Source: Pseudomonadota bacterium
Lineage (GTDB): Bacteria; Myxococcota_A; UBA796; SXON01
NCBI GenBank assembly: GCA_005778355.1
Contig: SXON01000160.1
Coordinates: forward strand, 1-60,864
Direction of reading: 5' to 3'
DNA length: 60,864 nt
Shown here: positions 34,460 to 42,348 of the stretch, piece by piece
Layout of the letters: the number at the start of each line of letters is the position of its first letter
Numbering within the stretch: position 1 is the first letter of the stretch
Translations under genes and position numbers: made by a program
The notes under the pieces: model-generated
Told to the model about the DNA's origin: nothing
The model's input: only the letters and a program-made list of their open reading frames with translations
Databases searched by the model: none

Positions 34460-34465
34460 TGTCAA
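34460..34465 (-). promoter_or_regulatory. Possible -35 box for the small-gene cassette
   Basis: The minus strand reads TTGACA here, about 95 bp upstream of the first small gene, in a stretch with less G+C than the surroundings. No good TATAAT match is found at 16-18 bp; a run of G occupies that space, so the promoter is uncertain. Confidence 0.25.
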
Positions 34466-34571
34466 GAATCTGTAAAGTGTGATGAGTCTTCACCTGTGGT
34501 CGCGTTGCAGCGCGCCTGGGGAGCGAGGTCTCGGCGGGGCCTGGCTTCGGCTAGACGGTGTTTTACCCTCC

Positions 34572-35366
34572 GTGTCCTCCTTCGCCCGCGTCCTCACCGC
34601 GTTCCCCGCCATCCAGCGCGTGGCCTTTGCCGGGCTGGTGGCCTACCGCGCCGAGATGATCATCTGGGTGCTCTCGGCCACGTTGCCCCTGGTGATGCTC
34701 TCGCTCTGGAACGCCGCCGCCGCGGATGGCCCGCTGGGCGACTACGGGCAAGTGGAGTTCGCCCGGTACTTTACCGTCAACCTCGTTGTGCGTCAGCTCA
34801 CCGGCGCCTGGATCGTGTGGGAGCTCAACTGGGCGATTCGGAAGGGGGAGTTGTCGCCCCGGCTCTTGCGCCCGATGAACCCGCTGGTGTTCAACTTCGC
34901 CGAGACGGTCGCGGCCTTGCCCTTCCGCTGCATGGTGATCGTCCCCCTGTTGGCGGTGCTCCTGCTCTGGCGCCCGGAGATCGCGTTCTGGCCGGGCGTG
35001 CCCGCCCTGGTCGGTTTCGCGCTCAGCGCCGTGCTGGCCTTCGCCTGCGCGTGGTTGACGCAGGCCATCTTCGGCATGTTTGCCTTCTGGTTCGACCAGT
35101 CGATGGGCTTCTGGACCGCCTACTTCGCGCTCTGGTCGCTCTGCGGCGGCTATTTCGTTCCGCTCGACCTGTTCCCCGACGGTTTCGTGGGGGTGGTCAA
35201 GCTGTTGCCCTTCTACGCGACGCTGGGGGCACCGATCGATATCCTCTTGGGACGCGCGGGCGCGGAGACCCTCGGTCTCCAGGTGGCGTGGGTCCTCGCG
35301 CTGGCCGCCCTCGCGCGGCTGTGCTGGATCCGGGGCATTCGGCGCTACGGCGCGGTGGGGGCCTGA
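34572..35366 (+). CDS. ABC-2 exporter permease (COG4587/COG3694-like), subunit 1
   Basis: This protein has about 264 residues from the GTG at 34572 (in-frame starts back to 34479 exist). Six hydrophobic segments are visible, for example MIIWVLSATLPLVMLSLWNA, FRCMVIVPLLAVLLLW and GFALSAVLAFACAWL. IRKGELSPRLLRPMNPL and GGYFVPLDLFPD are typical of this permease family. The stop overlaps the start of subunit 2 (TGATG). It should form the membrane channel with subunit 2 and the ATPase at 32132. Confidence 0.85.
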   Translation: MSSFARVLTAFPAIQRVAFAGLVAYRAEMIIWVLSATLPLVMLSLWNAAAADGPLGDYGQVEFARYFTVNLVVRQLTGAWIVWELNWAIRKGELSPRLLRPMNPLVFNFAETVAALPFRCMVIVPLLAVLLLWRPEIAFWPGVPALVGFALSAVLAFACAWLTQAIFGMFAFWFDQSMGFWTAYFALWSLCGGYFVPLDLFPDGFVGVVKLLPFYATLGAPIDILLGRAGAETLGLQVAWVLALAALARLCWIRGIRRYGAVGA

Positions 35367-36142
35367 TGTGGCGCGTGCCGCTGGCCCTCGCGCGCGTGGC
35401 GGTGATGGCGGCGATGCAGTACCGCGCGAGCTTCGTGGCCGAGATGGCGGTGGGCGTGGTCGCTGCGGCAGGCGTGGCAGCGCCCCTTTTCCTGGTGTAC
35501 GCCCACGTGCCCTCGGTGGCTGGCTGGAGCCTCGACGAGGCGCTCCTGGTGACCGCGTTTTTCCTCGCCTACAATGCCTTCGTGTCGGGAGTCATCGAGC
35601 CCAACCTGGGCGCGGTCGTCGATGGTGTGCGCGCCGGACAGCTCGACTACATGCTCATCCGCCCGGTCGACGCGCAGCTCTTGTTGTCGTTCCAAAAGGT
35701 CGCGCCAGCCGCGCTCTGGGAGTTGCTCGCCGGGCTGGTGGTGGGCGGCGTGGCGCTGTCGCGACTGGGCCTGCCCACGCCGGTCCAGGCCCTCGCCGCC
35801 GCTGCGATGCTCGGCTCGGGCGTCGCGGCGACCTATGGGCTGTGGCTCCTCGTCACGTGCACGAGCTTCTGGTTCGTGCGGGTGGACAACCTGCGCTTCT
35901 TGCTGGGGGCCATCACCGACGCGGGACGCTGGCCGATCAGCGTGTACTCGGGCTGGGTTCGCATCGCGCTCACCACCGTGATCCCGGTGGCGCTCGTCAC
36001 CAGCTACCCGGCGATGGCGCTGCTTGGTCGCCTCGATCTAGAGCTCGCCTTCGGGTCGGCGGGCGTCGGCGTGGCGAGCCTCGTCGTGTCTCGACGGGTG
36101 CTCTTCCGGGCGCTGGCCCACTACACCAGCGCCAGCTCCTAG
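35366..36142 (+). CDS. ABC-2 exporter permease, subunit 2
   Basis: This 258-residue permease has about six membrane segments (VAVMAAMQYRASFVAEMAVG, ALAAAAMLGSGVAATYGLWL). The family features VRAGQLDYMLIRPVDAQ, VRVDNLRFLLGAITDAGRWP and TTVIPVALVTSYPAMALLG are present. Coupled to subunit 1 by a TGATG overlap. The pair plus the COG4586-like ATPase would export an unidentified substrate. Confidence 0.87.
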   Translation: MWRVPLALARVAVMAAMQYRASFVAEMAVGVVAAAGVAAPLFLVYAHVPSVAGWSLDEALLVTAFFLAYNAFVSGVIEPNLGAVVDGVRAGQLDYMLIRPVDAQLLLSFQKVAPAALWELLAGLVVGGVALSRLGLPTPVQALAAAAMLGSGVAATYGLWLLVTCTSFWFVRVDNLRFLLGAITDAGRWPISVYSGWVRIALTTVIPVALVTSYPAMALLGRLDLELAFGSAGVGVASLVVSRRVLFRALAHYTSASS

Positions 36143-36195
36143 TTGCCGCCTGGGGGCCTCTCGATTAGCCCCCGGCCCCCTCGTCAGGAGTCAAC

Positions 36196-36993
36196 ATGTT
36201 CCGAGCCCTTCCCGCCCTCTTCCTCCTCGCCGGCTGCGCGCCCTCGGGCATCTGGATGCTCACCTTCCCGGGCGCCGAGAGCCGTACCAGCTCGGAGGAC
36301 GAGGTGGCCTCGATCTGCTCCACCGAGCTCGATGAGAACTTCTCCGATGGCTACTCGCCGACGGCCTCCTCCGGCGGCCAGAGCGAGTGGGTGCAAACGC
36401 TGTACACCAAGTCCTCCGGCTCGGCGATGTTCATCGAGACCAAGGCCACCAGCGGCGGCGGCGCGGTGCTGGTGATGGCCGATGCCATCTTCCCCGGCGT
36501 GCAAGAGGGCGGCGAGTGGGTCTTCACCTGGGAGGTGGCCGACCACGTGGAGGCCACCGAGGAGCACGAAGACGGGTACCGCTACTTCTACGGCGAGGAC
36601 ACGACCTCGACCGTCACCATCACGTTCAAGGAGAACATGTTCGCGGACGCGACGGGCACCCTTGGCGCCGACTCTGAGGCCTACATCCGCTGGGAAGAGT
36701 CCGACGAGTGGGACCCCGAGGAAACCGAGCCCTTGCTGGGCCAGCAGGGCGCGATCCCTGCGGCCACCTACCTGGTGTACAAGGACGAGGGCGACCTCCT
36801 CCCCCAAACCAACATGGCGGAAGAGCAGGACTGCACCGACAACGACTGCTACATCCAGATCACCGAGATCTGTCCCGCACAGGAGCTCGACTTCACCGCC
36901 AAGCGCGTGGAAGGCAACGAGGTGATCACCTACAACGAGTGGAAGGACAACGCCGCGTCTTCGTCAGGTGGCGGCGTCGATACCGGGTTCTAG
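36196..36993 (+). CDS. Predicted lipoprotein, unknown function
   Basis: This protein has 265 residues, with AGGAG 6 bp before the ATG. The lipoprotein signal is MFRALPALFLLAGC (lipobox LAGC). The mature part is acidic, beta-rich and has two Cys pairs (EEQDCTDNDCYIQITEICPA). No domain was recognised. It ends SSSGGGVDTGF. Confidence 0.75.
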   Translation: MFRALPALFLLAGCAPSGIWMLTFPGAESRTSSEDEVASICSTELDENFSDGYSPTASSGGQSEWVQTLYTKSSGSAMFIETKATSGGGAVLVMADAIFPGVQEGGEWVFTWEVADHVEATEEHEDGYRYFYGEDTTSTVTITFKENMFADATGTLGADSEAYIRWEESDEWDPEETEPLLGQQGAIPAATYLVYKDEGDLLPQTNMAEEQDCTDNDCYIQITEICPAQELDFTAKRVEGNEVITYNEWKDNAASSSGGGVDTGF

Positions 36994-37035
36994 CGCCTGC
37001 GTCTCCCGGGGCACAGCACGTGGTAGTGTCAGGGC

Positions 37036-38556
37036 GTGATTCTTGTCGCGCTCCTGCTCTCGTGCGTGGACGCCGACGGCGACGGGTTCACCGTTGCCGA
37101 GGGCGATTGCGACGACGCTGATCCCCAGGCCTCGCCGGGCCACTACGAGCGGTGGTACGACGGCATCGACAACGACTGCTCCGGGGGACGCGACCGCGAC
37201 CAGGACGGGGACGGTGCCGACTCGTGGCGCGTAGGCGGTCGCGACTGCTACGACACGCCCGATGACGACTACCCCCGGCCGCTCGACCAGTGCTGGCGCG
37301 ACGCGGACCTGGCCGAGCTTCACCCGGAGGCGGTGTTTCCCGGCGCGATCGACGCGCCCTACGACGGCACCGACGCGGACTGTTCCGGGGGCACCGATGG
37401 CGACGGTGATGGCGACGGCTACACCATCTGCGAGGTCGACGACCAGGCCGCTGACTGCGACGACACGAACGCCGCCGTCTACCCGGGCGCGGAGGAGGGG
37501 CTCGCCGACGGCGTTGACTCGGACTGCGATGGTCGCGAGCTGTGTCACGCCGACGCCGACGCGGACGGGTTTGGCGACCCCACGACCCTGAGCTACTCGC
37601 CGACGGGGAGCTGCCGCGCGAGGGGCTACAGCGACAACGCCGACGACTGCAACGATCGCGAGGCCCGCACCTACCCCGGCGCGACGGAGTGGTGCGACCG
37701 TGCCGACAACGATTGCGATGGTGACATTGCCGACGAGGGGGGTACTGCGATGTTCCAGCCGCTCGCGGGCAACGCGTCGGACGTCACGGCGATCATGTTG
37801 GGTGAGTACGTGGTGGCGCCAGGTGAACTGTGGCTTTGTGCGGGGACCTGGTCCGTCAGCCTCGTGGTGAACCAGCCGGAGGTGACGATCCTCGGCGCGG
37901 GGCGGGACAACACCTTGGTGGTCCCGGCCGAGGGCACGGCGCTGGTCGTGACGGCAGGCCCGTTCCATGCCAGCGACCTGAGCTTTACTGGGGCCACCGA
38001 GGGCGGTGTGATGGTCAGCGCCGCCGAGGTGAACTTCGAAGCGGTGTCGATCTCGGGCAACACGGGCGTCGGCCTCGCGGCGTGGGGAAGCCGGGTGTGG
38101 GTCTCCCGGTCTTTGCTGGCGGGCAATGTCGCGGAGGGGGGCGGCGGCGGGGGCATCTACGTGTACGACGGCCACCTGGCGCTCCTAGACACCGAAGTGC
38201 GTGACAACGCCGCCCTCGACGGCGGCGGTATCTATGCGATCGACGCCACCGTGCTCGCGACCACCTGCGCCATCACCGGCAACGTCGCTAGCGGCGAGGG
38301 CGCGGCGTTCTATGGGGATCACGCCTCGGCGATGTTCGGCCACTCCACGATCGAGGCGAACGAGGCGGTGAACGGCGGCGGTGGCGTCTGGCTCGCGGCG
38401 GGGCGGTACGACACGTTCACCAGCGACGAGAGCACGTGGGCCAGCAATCGCCACGGCGGCGTGGAATCCGACATTGACGGCTACCTGTTCGATGCCCCTC
38501 TGGACTACGAGGGCGTCCAGAGCTTCTCCTGCGACGGCCGGTTGGGCTGCTGGTAG
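37036..38556 (+). CDS. MopE-repeat and beta-helix lipoprotein
   Basis: This protein has 506 residues from the GTG at 37036, with a short lipoprotein leader, MILVALLLSCVDADGDG. Residues about 10-235 contain four or so Asp/Cys repeats (DCDDADPQASPGHYERWYDG, DCDDTNAAVYPGAEEG, DCNDREARTYPGATEW). Residues about 240-480 form a parallel beta-helix (GGGGGIYVYDGHLALLDTEV, GGGIYAIDATV). Domain order is the reverse of the protein at 22273-25662. Extracytoplasmic; probably metal-binding through the Asp loops (inference). Confidence 0.82.
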   Translation: MILVALLLSCVDADGDGFTVAEGDCDDADPQASPGHYERWYDGIDNDCSGGRDRDQDGDGADSWRVGGRDCYDTPDDDYPRPLDQCWRDADLAELHPEAVFPGAIDAPYDGTDADCSGGTDGDGDGDGYTICEVDDQAADCDDTNAAVYPGAEEGLADGVDSDCDGRELCHADADADGFGDPTTLSYSPTGSCRARGYSDNADDCNDREARTYPGATEWCDRADNDCDGDIADEGGTAMFQPLAGNASDVTAIMLGEYVVAPGELWLCAGTWSVSLVVNQPEVTILGAGRDNTLVVPAEGTALVVTAGPFHASDLSFTGATEGGVMVSAAEVNFEAVSISGNTGVGLAAWGSRVWVSRSLLAGNVAEGGGGGGIYVYDGHLALLDTEVRDNAALDGGGIYAIDATVLATTCAITGNVASGEGAAFYGDHASAMFGHSTIEANEAVNGGGGVWLAAGRYDTFTSDESTWASNRHGGVESDIDGYLFDAPLDYEGVQSFSCDGRLGCW

Positions 38557-38586
38557 GGCATCTCGCCTATCGTCGGGCGGTAGGCG

Positions 38587-38955
38587 CTACCCGCCCCACC
38601 GCCGGATGAGCTGCGTGAGCATCGCGCCCACCCGCCCCGCAAGCGTCCTCGCCGCCTCCGCCTCGCCGACGGGTACCAACCCGAGCGCCACCCCGAGTTC
38701 GAGCGCCGCGGCCGCCTCGCCCACCTCGCCGCGGGCGATGGAGAACTTCTGGCGTTTTTCGCCGGCGCCGGCTCGATTGGCGCCCTCCGCGATGTTGGTG
38801 ACCGTCGAGACCGCCGCCCGGCGCAACTGGTCGGCGACCGGCCCGCCGCCGCGCGGAATCTGCTCCGCGATCTTCCAGGCGGCGACGGTGAACTCGAGCG
38901 CAACTCGATGTACTTCGAGGTTGTTGTGGGGAAAGACGACGGTGGACTCGGACAT
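38587..38955 (-). CDS. Four-helix-bundle protein (S23/23S rRNA IVP family)
   Basis: This protein has 122 residues from the ATG at 38955 (MSESTVVFPHNNLEVHRVAL), with AGGAG 6 bp upstream. The pattern FTVAAWKIAEQIPRG, QLRRAAVSTVTNIAEGANRA and EKRQKFSIARGEVGEAAAAL is typical of the family named for proteins encoded in 23S rRNA intervening sequences. Most members, like this one, are not in rRNA genes and have no known function. The tandem repeat at 39099 lies upstream. Confidence 0.85.
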   Translation of the reverse strand: MSESTVVFPHNNLEVHRVALEFTVAAWKIAEQIPRGGGPVADQLRRAAVSTVTNIAEGANRAGAGEKRQKFSIARGEVGEAAAALELGVALGLVPVGEAEAARTLAGRVGAMLTQLIRRWGG

Positions 38956-39098
38956 CTTGGCTCCTCGGCGGGGCGAGGCAAGCGCGCCCCGCACTCGTGC
39001 GGGGGGGCGCGCGCAGCCCCGGCCCGACGAGGAGCCTGACGCGAGCGGCGATCGCGCCGCCCGCCAAGACGAACGACGAATGCCGACCTAGCCACCGA

Positions 39099-39290
39099 CG
39101 ACCACGTCCACGCTCAACGAGTCACGAGCACTAGCACGAGCACGAGCACGAGCACGATCATGTAGACCATCACGATCGCGGTCCTACGCGCGACGCGCTC
39201 CGACCACGTCCACGGTCAACGAGTGACGATCACGATCACGATCACGATCACGTCGACCATCACGATCGCGGTCCTACACGCGACGCGCTC
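39099..39290. repeat. Two-copy tandem repeat with hexamer arrays
   Basis: Unit 1 (39099-39200, 102 bp) and unit 2 (39201-39290, 90 bp) share CGACCACGTCCACG at the start and CACGATCGCGGTCCTAC and CGACGCGCTC at the end. The middle holds tandem hexamers: ACGAGC in unit 1, ACGATC/GATCAC in unit 2, which explains the length difference. Unit 2 ends against the arginase stop codon; the rest of the space to the four-helix-bundle gene shows no ORF. Confidence 0.85.
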
Positions 39291-40199
39291 CTAGAGAATC
39301 GTCTTCCCGAGCGCCGACAGAATCAGCCACACCGCGAGCTTGCCGGTGCGGTTCTCGTTGTCGATCACGGGGTTGAGCTCCACCATCTCGACCCCGAGCA
39401 CCCGTCGCGTGGCGGCCACCTTCTCGCAGATGAGGTGGCTCTCGCGCAGGTTGAGGCCCCCCGGCACGGCCGTGCCCACCCCCGGGGCGTGCTGAGGGTC
39501 CACGCCGTCGAGGTCGAAGGAGAGGTGGATACCAGCGGTGCCGTCGAGGCAACGCTCGATGGCCTCGCGGGCACACAGCGCCGTCCCCCGCTCGTCGAGC
39601 TCCGACATCGTGTATACGCGCAAGCCGACGTCGCGTACGAAGCTCGACTCGCCCGTGTCCACGTCGCGGGCGCCGATCACGCACACGTTGCGCGCGTCGA
39701 GCGCCGGCCGGTCGCCCGCGATGGCCACCAGCTCCTTGGGACCGTGACCGAGCAAGACCGCGAGCGGCATGCCGTGGATGTTGCCCGAGGGCGAGGTGGT
39801 GGGGGTGTTCACGTCGGTGTGCGCGTCGACCCAGAGCACGCCGATGTGTTTGCCGCGCTTGCGCCAGTAGCGGGCGATTCCCGAGATGGTGCCGATGGCA
39901 ACGGAGTGGTCACCGCCGAGCATCACCGGGAACTGTCCCGATTCCAGCGCTGACTCCACGCGGTCGGCGAGCGCGGAGCACACCTGCGTGATCTCCTCGA
40001 GGAAACGCGCGTGTGGGTCGCCCACCTCGAGCATTTCCTGCGAGCGAACGCCGAGGGCGAAGGTGTCGACCACGGTGTGGCCCAGCTGCTCGATGCCCTT
40101 GTTCAGGCCGGCAAGGTGGATGGCGGAGGGCCCCATGTCCACCCCGCGGCGGCCGGCGCCGAGGTCCATGTGGACGTTGCCGATGGCGATGTGCGACAT
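39291..40199 (-). CDS. rocF: Arginase
   Basis: This 302-residue ureohydrolase converts arginine to ornithine and urea. The binuclear manganese motifs are complete: GGDHSVAIG, WVDAHTDVN and SFDLDGVDP. GNIHGMPLAVLLG and PGGLNLRESHLICE are typical of bacterial arginases, and ELNPVIDNENRTGKLAVWLI closes the fold. It follows the aldehyde-dehydrogenase-like gene by 9 bp, so they are cotranscribed. Cytoplasmic. Confidence 0.95.
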   Translation of the reverse strand: MSHIAIGNVHMDLGAGRRGVDMGPSAIHLAGLNKGIEQLGHTVVDTFALGVRSQEMLEVGDPHARFLEEITQVCSALADRVESALESGQFPVMLGGDHSVAIGTISGIARYWRKRGKHIGVLWVDAHTDVNTPTTSPSGNIHGMPLAVLLGHGPKELVAIAGDRPALDARNVCVIGARDVDTGESSFVRDVGLRVYTMSELDERGTALCAREAIERCLDGTAGIHLSFDLDGVDPQHAPGVGTAVPGGLNLRESHLICEKVAATRRVLGVEMVELNPVIDNENRTGKLAVWLILSALGKTIL

Positions 40200-40208
40200 G
40201 AGTGGGCC

Positions 40209-41777
40209 TTATTCCACCCGCAGTTCCATCGGCCCATACTCCATGGTCCCGTCGTCATCGTCGGCCCACGCCAGCCCCGGCACGACGCGGGCCGGCTCGA
40301 AGCGACGCGACTCCACGGTGGCCGCGCGCGGGAAGGTCAGGGCGCGCACGAGGTCGATGGCCCCGGCGAGGCCGTTCCCAGCGCGGCCCTGCGGCGAAGC
40401 CGGGAGGCGCACGCTCGAGCCGATGGTGCTGCGATTGACGTGGATGCCGCCGGTCTTGAGCTGCTCGCGGATGTCGGCGAGGGCGGTGTTGTCGGGGCGC
40501 GTGAACACGCTGGTGACCGAGCGGTAGACCGCGCGGTTGTGCAAGTCGATCGCCTCGTCGATGTCGCGCGCCTTGTAGAGCAAAAGCAGGGGGCCCGGTG
40601 GCTCCTCGTTGAGGAAGGGCGCACCGTTGTCGTGGTTGATCTTGTACACCCCGGGCGTGACGTAGTTGCCCCGGTGGTTGGAGAGCTCCATCACGTCGCC
40701 TTCGAGCAAAGCCACGTGTCCCTTTGCGGTGAGCGCCCGGCAGTAACGACGGAAGCGGGTGCGGGCCGCCTCGCTCGACAGGGGCCCCATGAAGATGTCG
40801 TTGTCGAAGCCGTAGCCCACGCGCACCCGCTGGGCGCGACGCACGATCTCGGGCACGATCGCGTCCCAGGCGCGGCCCACGATGATGGCGCGCGCGGTGG
40901 ACGTCGGTCGCTGGCCGGCGCTGAGGAAGGCGCCCACGACGATCTCGTAGACGGCGCGTTCCTTGGGGGCGTCCTCGCACACGATGGCGAGGGCCTTGCC
41001 GCCGCTCTGGAACACCGTGGTGAGCTCAGGACGTTCGACGAGCGCCCGGCGGATCTCTCGGGCGGTGTCGTAAGAGCCGGTGTGCACCAGCGCGTCGAGG
41101 CCGGCGTGGGCCACGAGCCGCTGGCCCACGACCGATCCCGGGCCCTGCACGAGGTTGAACGTGCCGCGGGGGAGCTTCGCCTTGTCCCAGGCCTCGGCCA
41201 CGGCCTGGCCGATCACGGGCGCGTACTTCGAAGGCTTCATCACCACGCCGTTGCCACCGAGCACGCCCGCCACGCTGGTGACCACGCCATTGAACATGGG
41301 CATCGACGAGGGCAACAAGAGGCCGACAACGCCGCGAGGCACGTAGTCGCTACGCCCGGAGATGTCTTCCATCACTCGCGGCGCGATGAGGCCGAGGCCA
41401 TCGTCGAGGAAGGCGTCGATGGCGCGCACCGAGGCGGCCACCTCCTGTCGACACTCCCAGAGCGGGCGGCCGGACTCGCGCACGAGCAGGCTACTGAGCG
41501 GCTCGGCGTGGGTGGCCAGCGCCTCGCGGAAGCGGCCGATGATCGCCGCCCGGTCCATCAGGCCCACACGGCGCCAAGCCCGCGAGCCGGCCTGGGCCGA
41601 CTCCACCGCGTCATCGATGCTCTTCACCGAGAAGGGGAATCGGCCGAGCACGTCGCGCCGGTCGCCCGGATTCGACGCGTTCAAATAGCCTTCAATGGAC
41701 TCCGGCTTGAGGAAGGAGCCGTGGATGTAGTCACCCCGGCGCAGGACTCGCTCGTGCGTGGGGGCTGTCGAAGGCAC
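40209..41777 (-). CDS. Aldehyde dehydrogenase superfamily protein lacking catalytic residues
   Basis: This protein has 522 residues from the GTG at 41777. The ALDH fold is clear: PRGVVGLLLPSSMPMFNGV, VMKPSKYAPVIGQAV, HTGSYDTAREIRRAL (NAD-binding turn) and EEPPGPLLLLYKA. The catalytic Cys position reads SAGQRPTSTAR, where AstD-like enzymes have GQRC, and the general-base position reads FQSGGKALAIV instead of LELGGK. Both Cys and Glu are therefore missing. It may bind NAD(P) without normal dehydrogenase activity, or use another chemistry. It is coupled with arginase, which in other bacteria pairs with active semialdehyde dehydrogenases. Confidence 0.85.
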   Translation of the reverse strand: MPSTAPTHERVLRRGDYIHGSFLKPESIEGYLNASNPGDRRDVLGRFPFSVKSIDDAVESAQAGSRAWRRVGLMDRAAIIGRFREALATHAEPLSSLLVRESGRPLWECRQEVAASVRAIDAFLDDGLGLIAPRVMEDISGRSDYVPRGVVGLLLPSSMPMFNGVVTSVAGVLGGNGVVMKPSKYAPVIGQAVAEAWDKAKLPRGTFNLVQGPGSVVGQRLVAHAGLDALVHTGSYDTAREIRRALVERPELTTVFQSGGKALAIVCEDAPKERAVYEIVVGAFLSAGQRPTSTARAIIVGRAWDAIVPEIVRRAQRVRVGYGFDNDIFMGPLSSEAARTRFRRYCRALTAKGHVALLEGDVMELSNHRGNYVTPGVYKINHDNGAPFLNEEPPGPLLLLYKARDIDEAIDLHNRAVYRSVTSVFTRPDNTALADIREQLKTGGIHVNRSTIGSSVRLPASPQGRAGNGLAGAIDLVRALTFPRAATVESRRFEPARVVPGLAWADDDDGTMEYGPMELRVE

Positions 41778-41805
41778 GGTCGGAGTATAGCGCGGTGCCC
41801 GGAAG

Positions 41806-42345
41806 CTACCGCGGCGGCAGCGCGACCTTCCCGCCCAGGTTGCTCCAGGCGGCGATTCCCCCCTCGAGGCTCGTCGCGTTGAAGAGGCCACGCTCGCGCA
41901 GCATTTTCGCCGCGGTGAGGCTGCGTTTACCTGCGGCACAGTAGCAGATGATCTCGTTGCACTTCTCGACCTCTCTCCACCGGGCTTCGAGCTGGGAGAG
42001 CGGGATGAGGACGGCCCCGGGGATGACGCCGCGCGCCGTCTCGTCGGGCTCTCGCACGTCGAGGAGCACCACCGGTTCCCCGGCCTCCACGCGCTCCTTC
42101 ACTTCCTGGCAGCCGGCGTCGAGGGTGGCGAGCGCGTCGCCGTCGGCCACCGGACCCTCCGAACCGGCCACCACCGCGACGGCCTTGCTGGCCGGCACCG
42201 GTGGAGGCGCGGTCTTCGCGGGCGGCGATGGCGGCTTGGGCGGCGCGGCCGGCTTCGGTGCGTGAGCCAGCGGCGCGCGGCTATCGTTGCTGCGGCCGGA
42301 GAGGCGGTCGACCAGCTTCTCCGCGACTTTCGAGAAGATTCCCAT
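41806..42345 (-). CDS. Rhodanese-domain protein
   Basis: This protein has 179 residues. An N-terminal segment, MGIFSKVAEKLVDRLSGR, and a Pro/Ala-rich linker precede a rhodanese domain (residues about 75-175): VVLLDVREPDETARGVIPGA, IPLSQLEARW and the active-site loop ICYCAAGKRSLTAA with Cys as persulfide carrier. It lies 3 bp after the metallohydrolase gene and 28 bp before the ALDH-like gene. A sulfurtransfer role is family-based; the acceptor is unknown. Confidence 0.85.
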   Translation of the reverse strand: MGIFSKVAEKLVDRLSGRSNDSRAPLAHAPKPAAPPKPPSPPAKTAPPPVPASKAVAVVAGSEGPVADGDALATLDAGCQEVKERVEAGEPVVLLDVREPDETARGVIPGAVLIPLSQLEARWREVEKCNEIICYCAAGKRSLTAAKMLRERGLFNATSLEGGIAAWSNLGGKVALPPR

Positions 42346-42348
42346 GAA

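Noticed and set aside
39099..39290. CRISPR array
   Set aside because: The hexamers are directly contiguous without unique spacers and there are only two larger units; no cas genes are nearby.
40011..41882. Plus-strand open frame opposite the ALDH-like gene
   Set aside because: The minus strand has an unmistakable ALDH fold; the plus frame is a high-G+C shadow.
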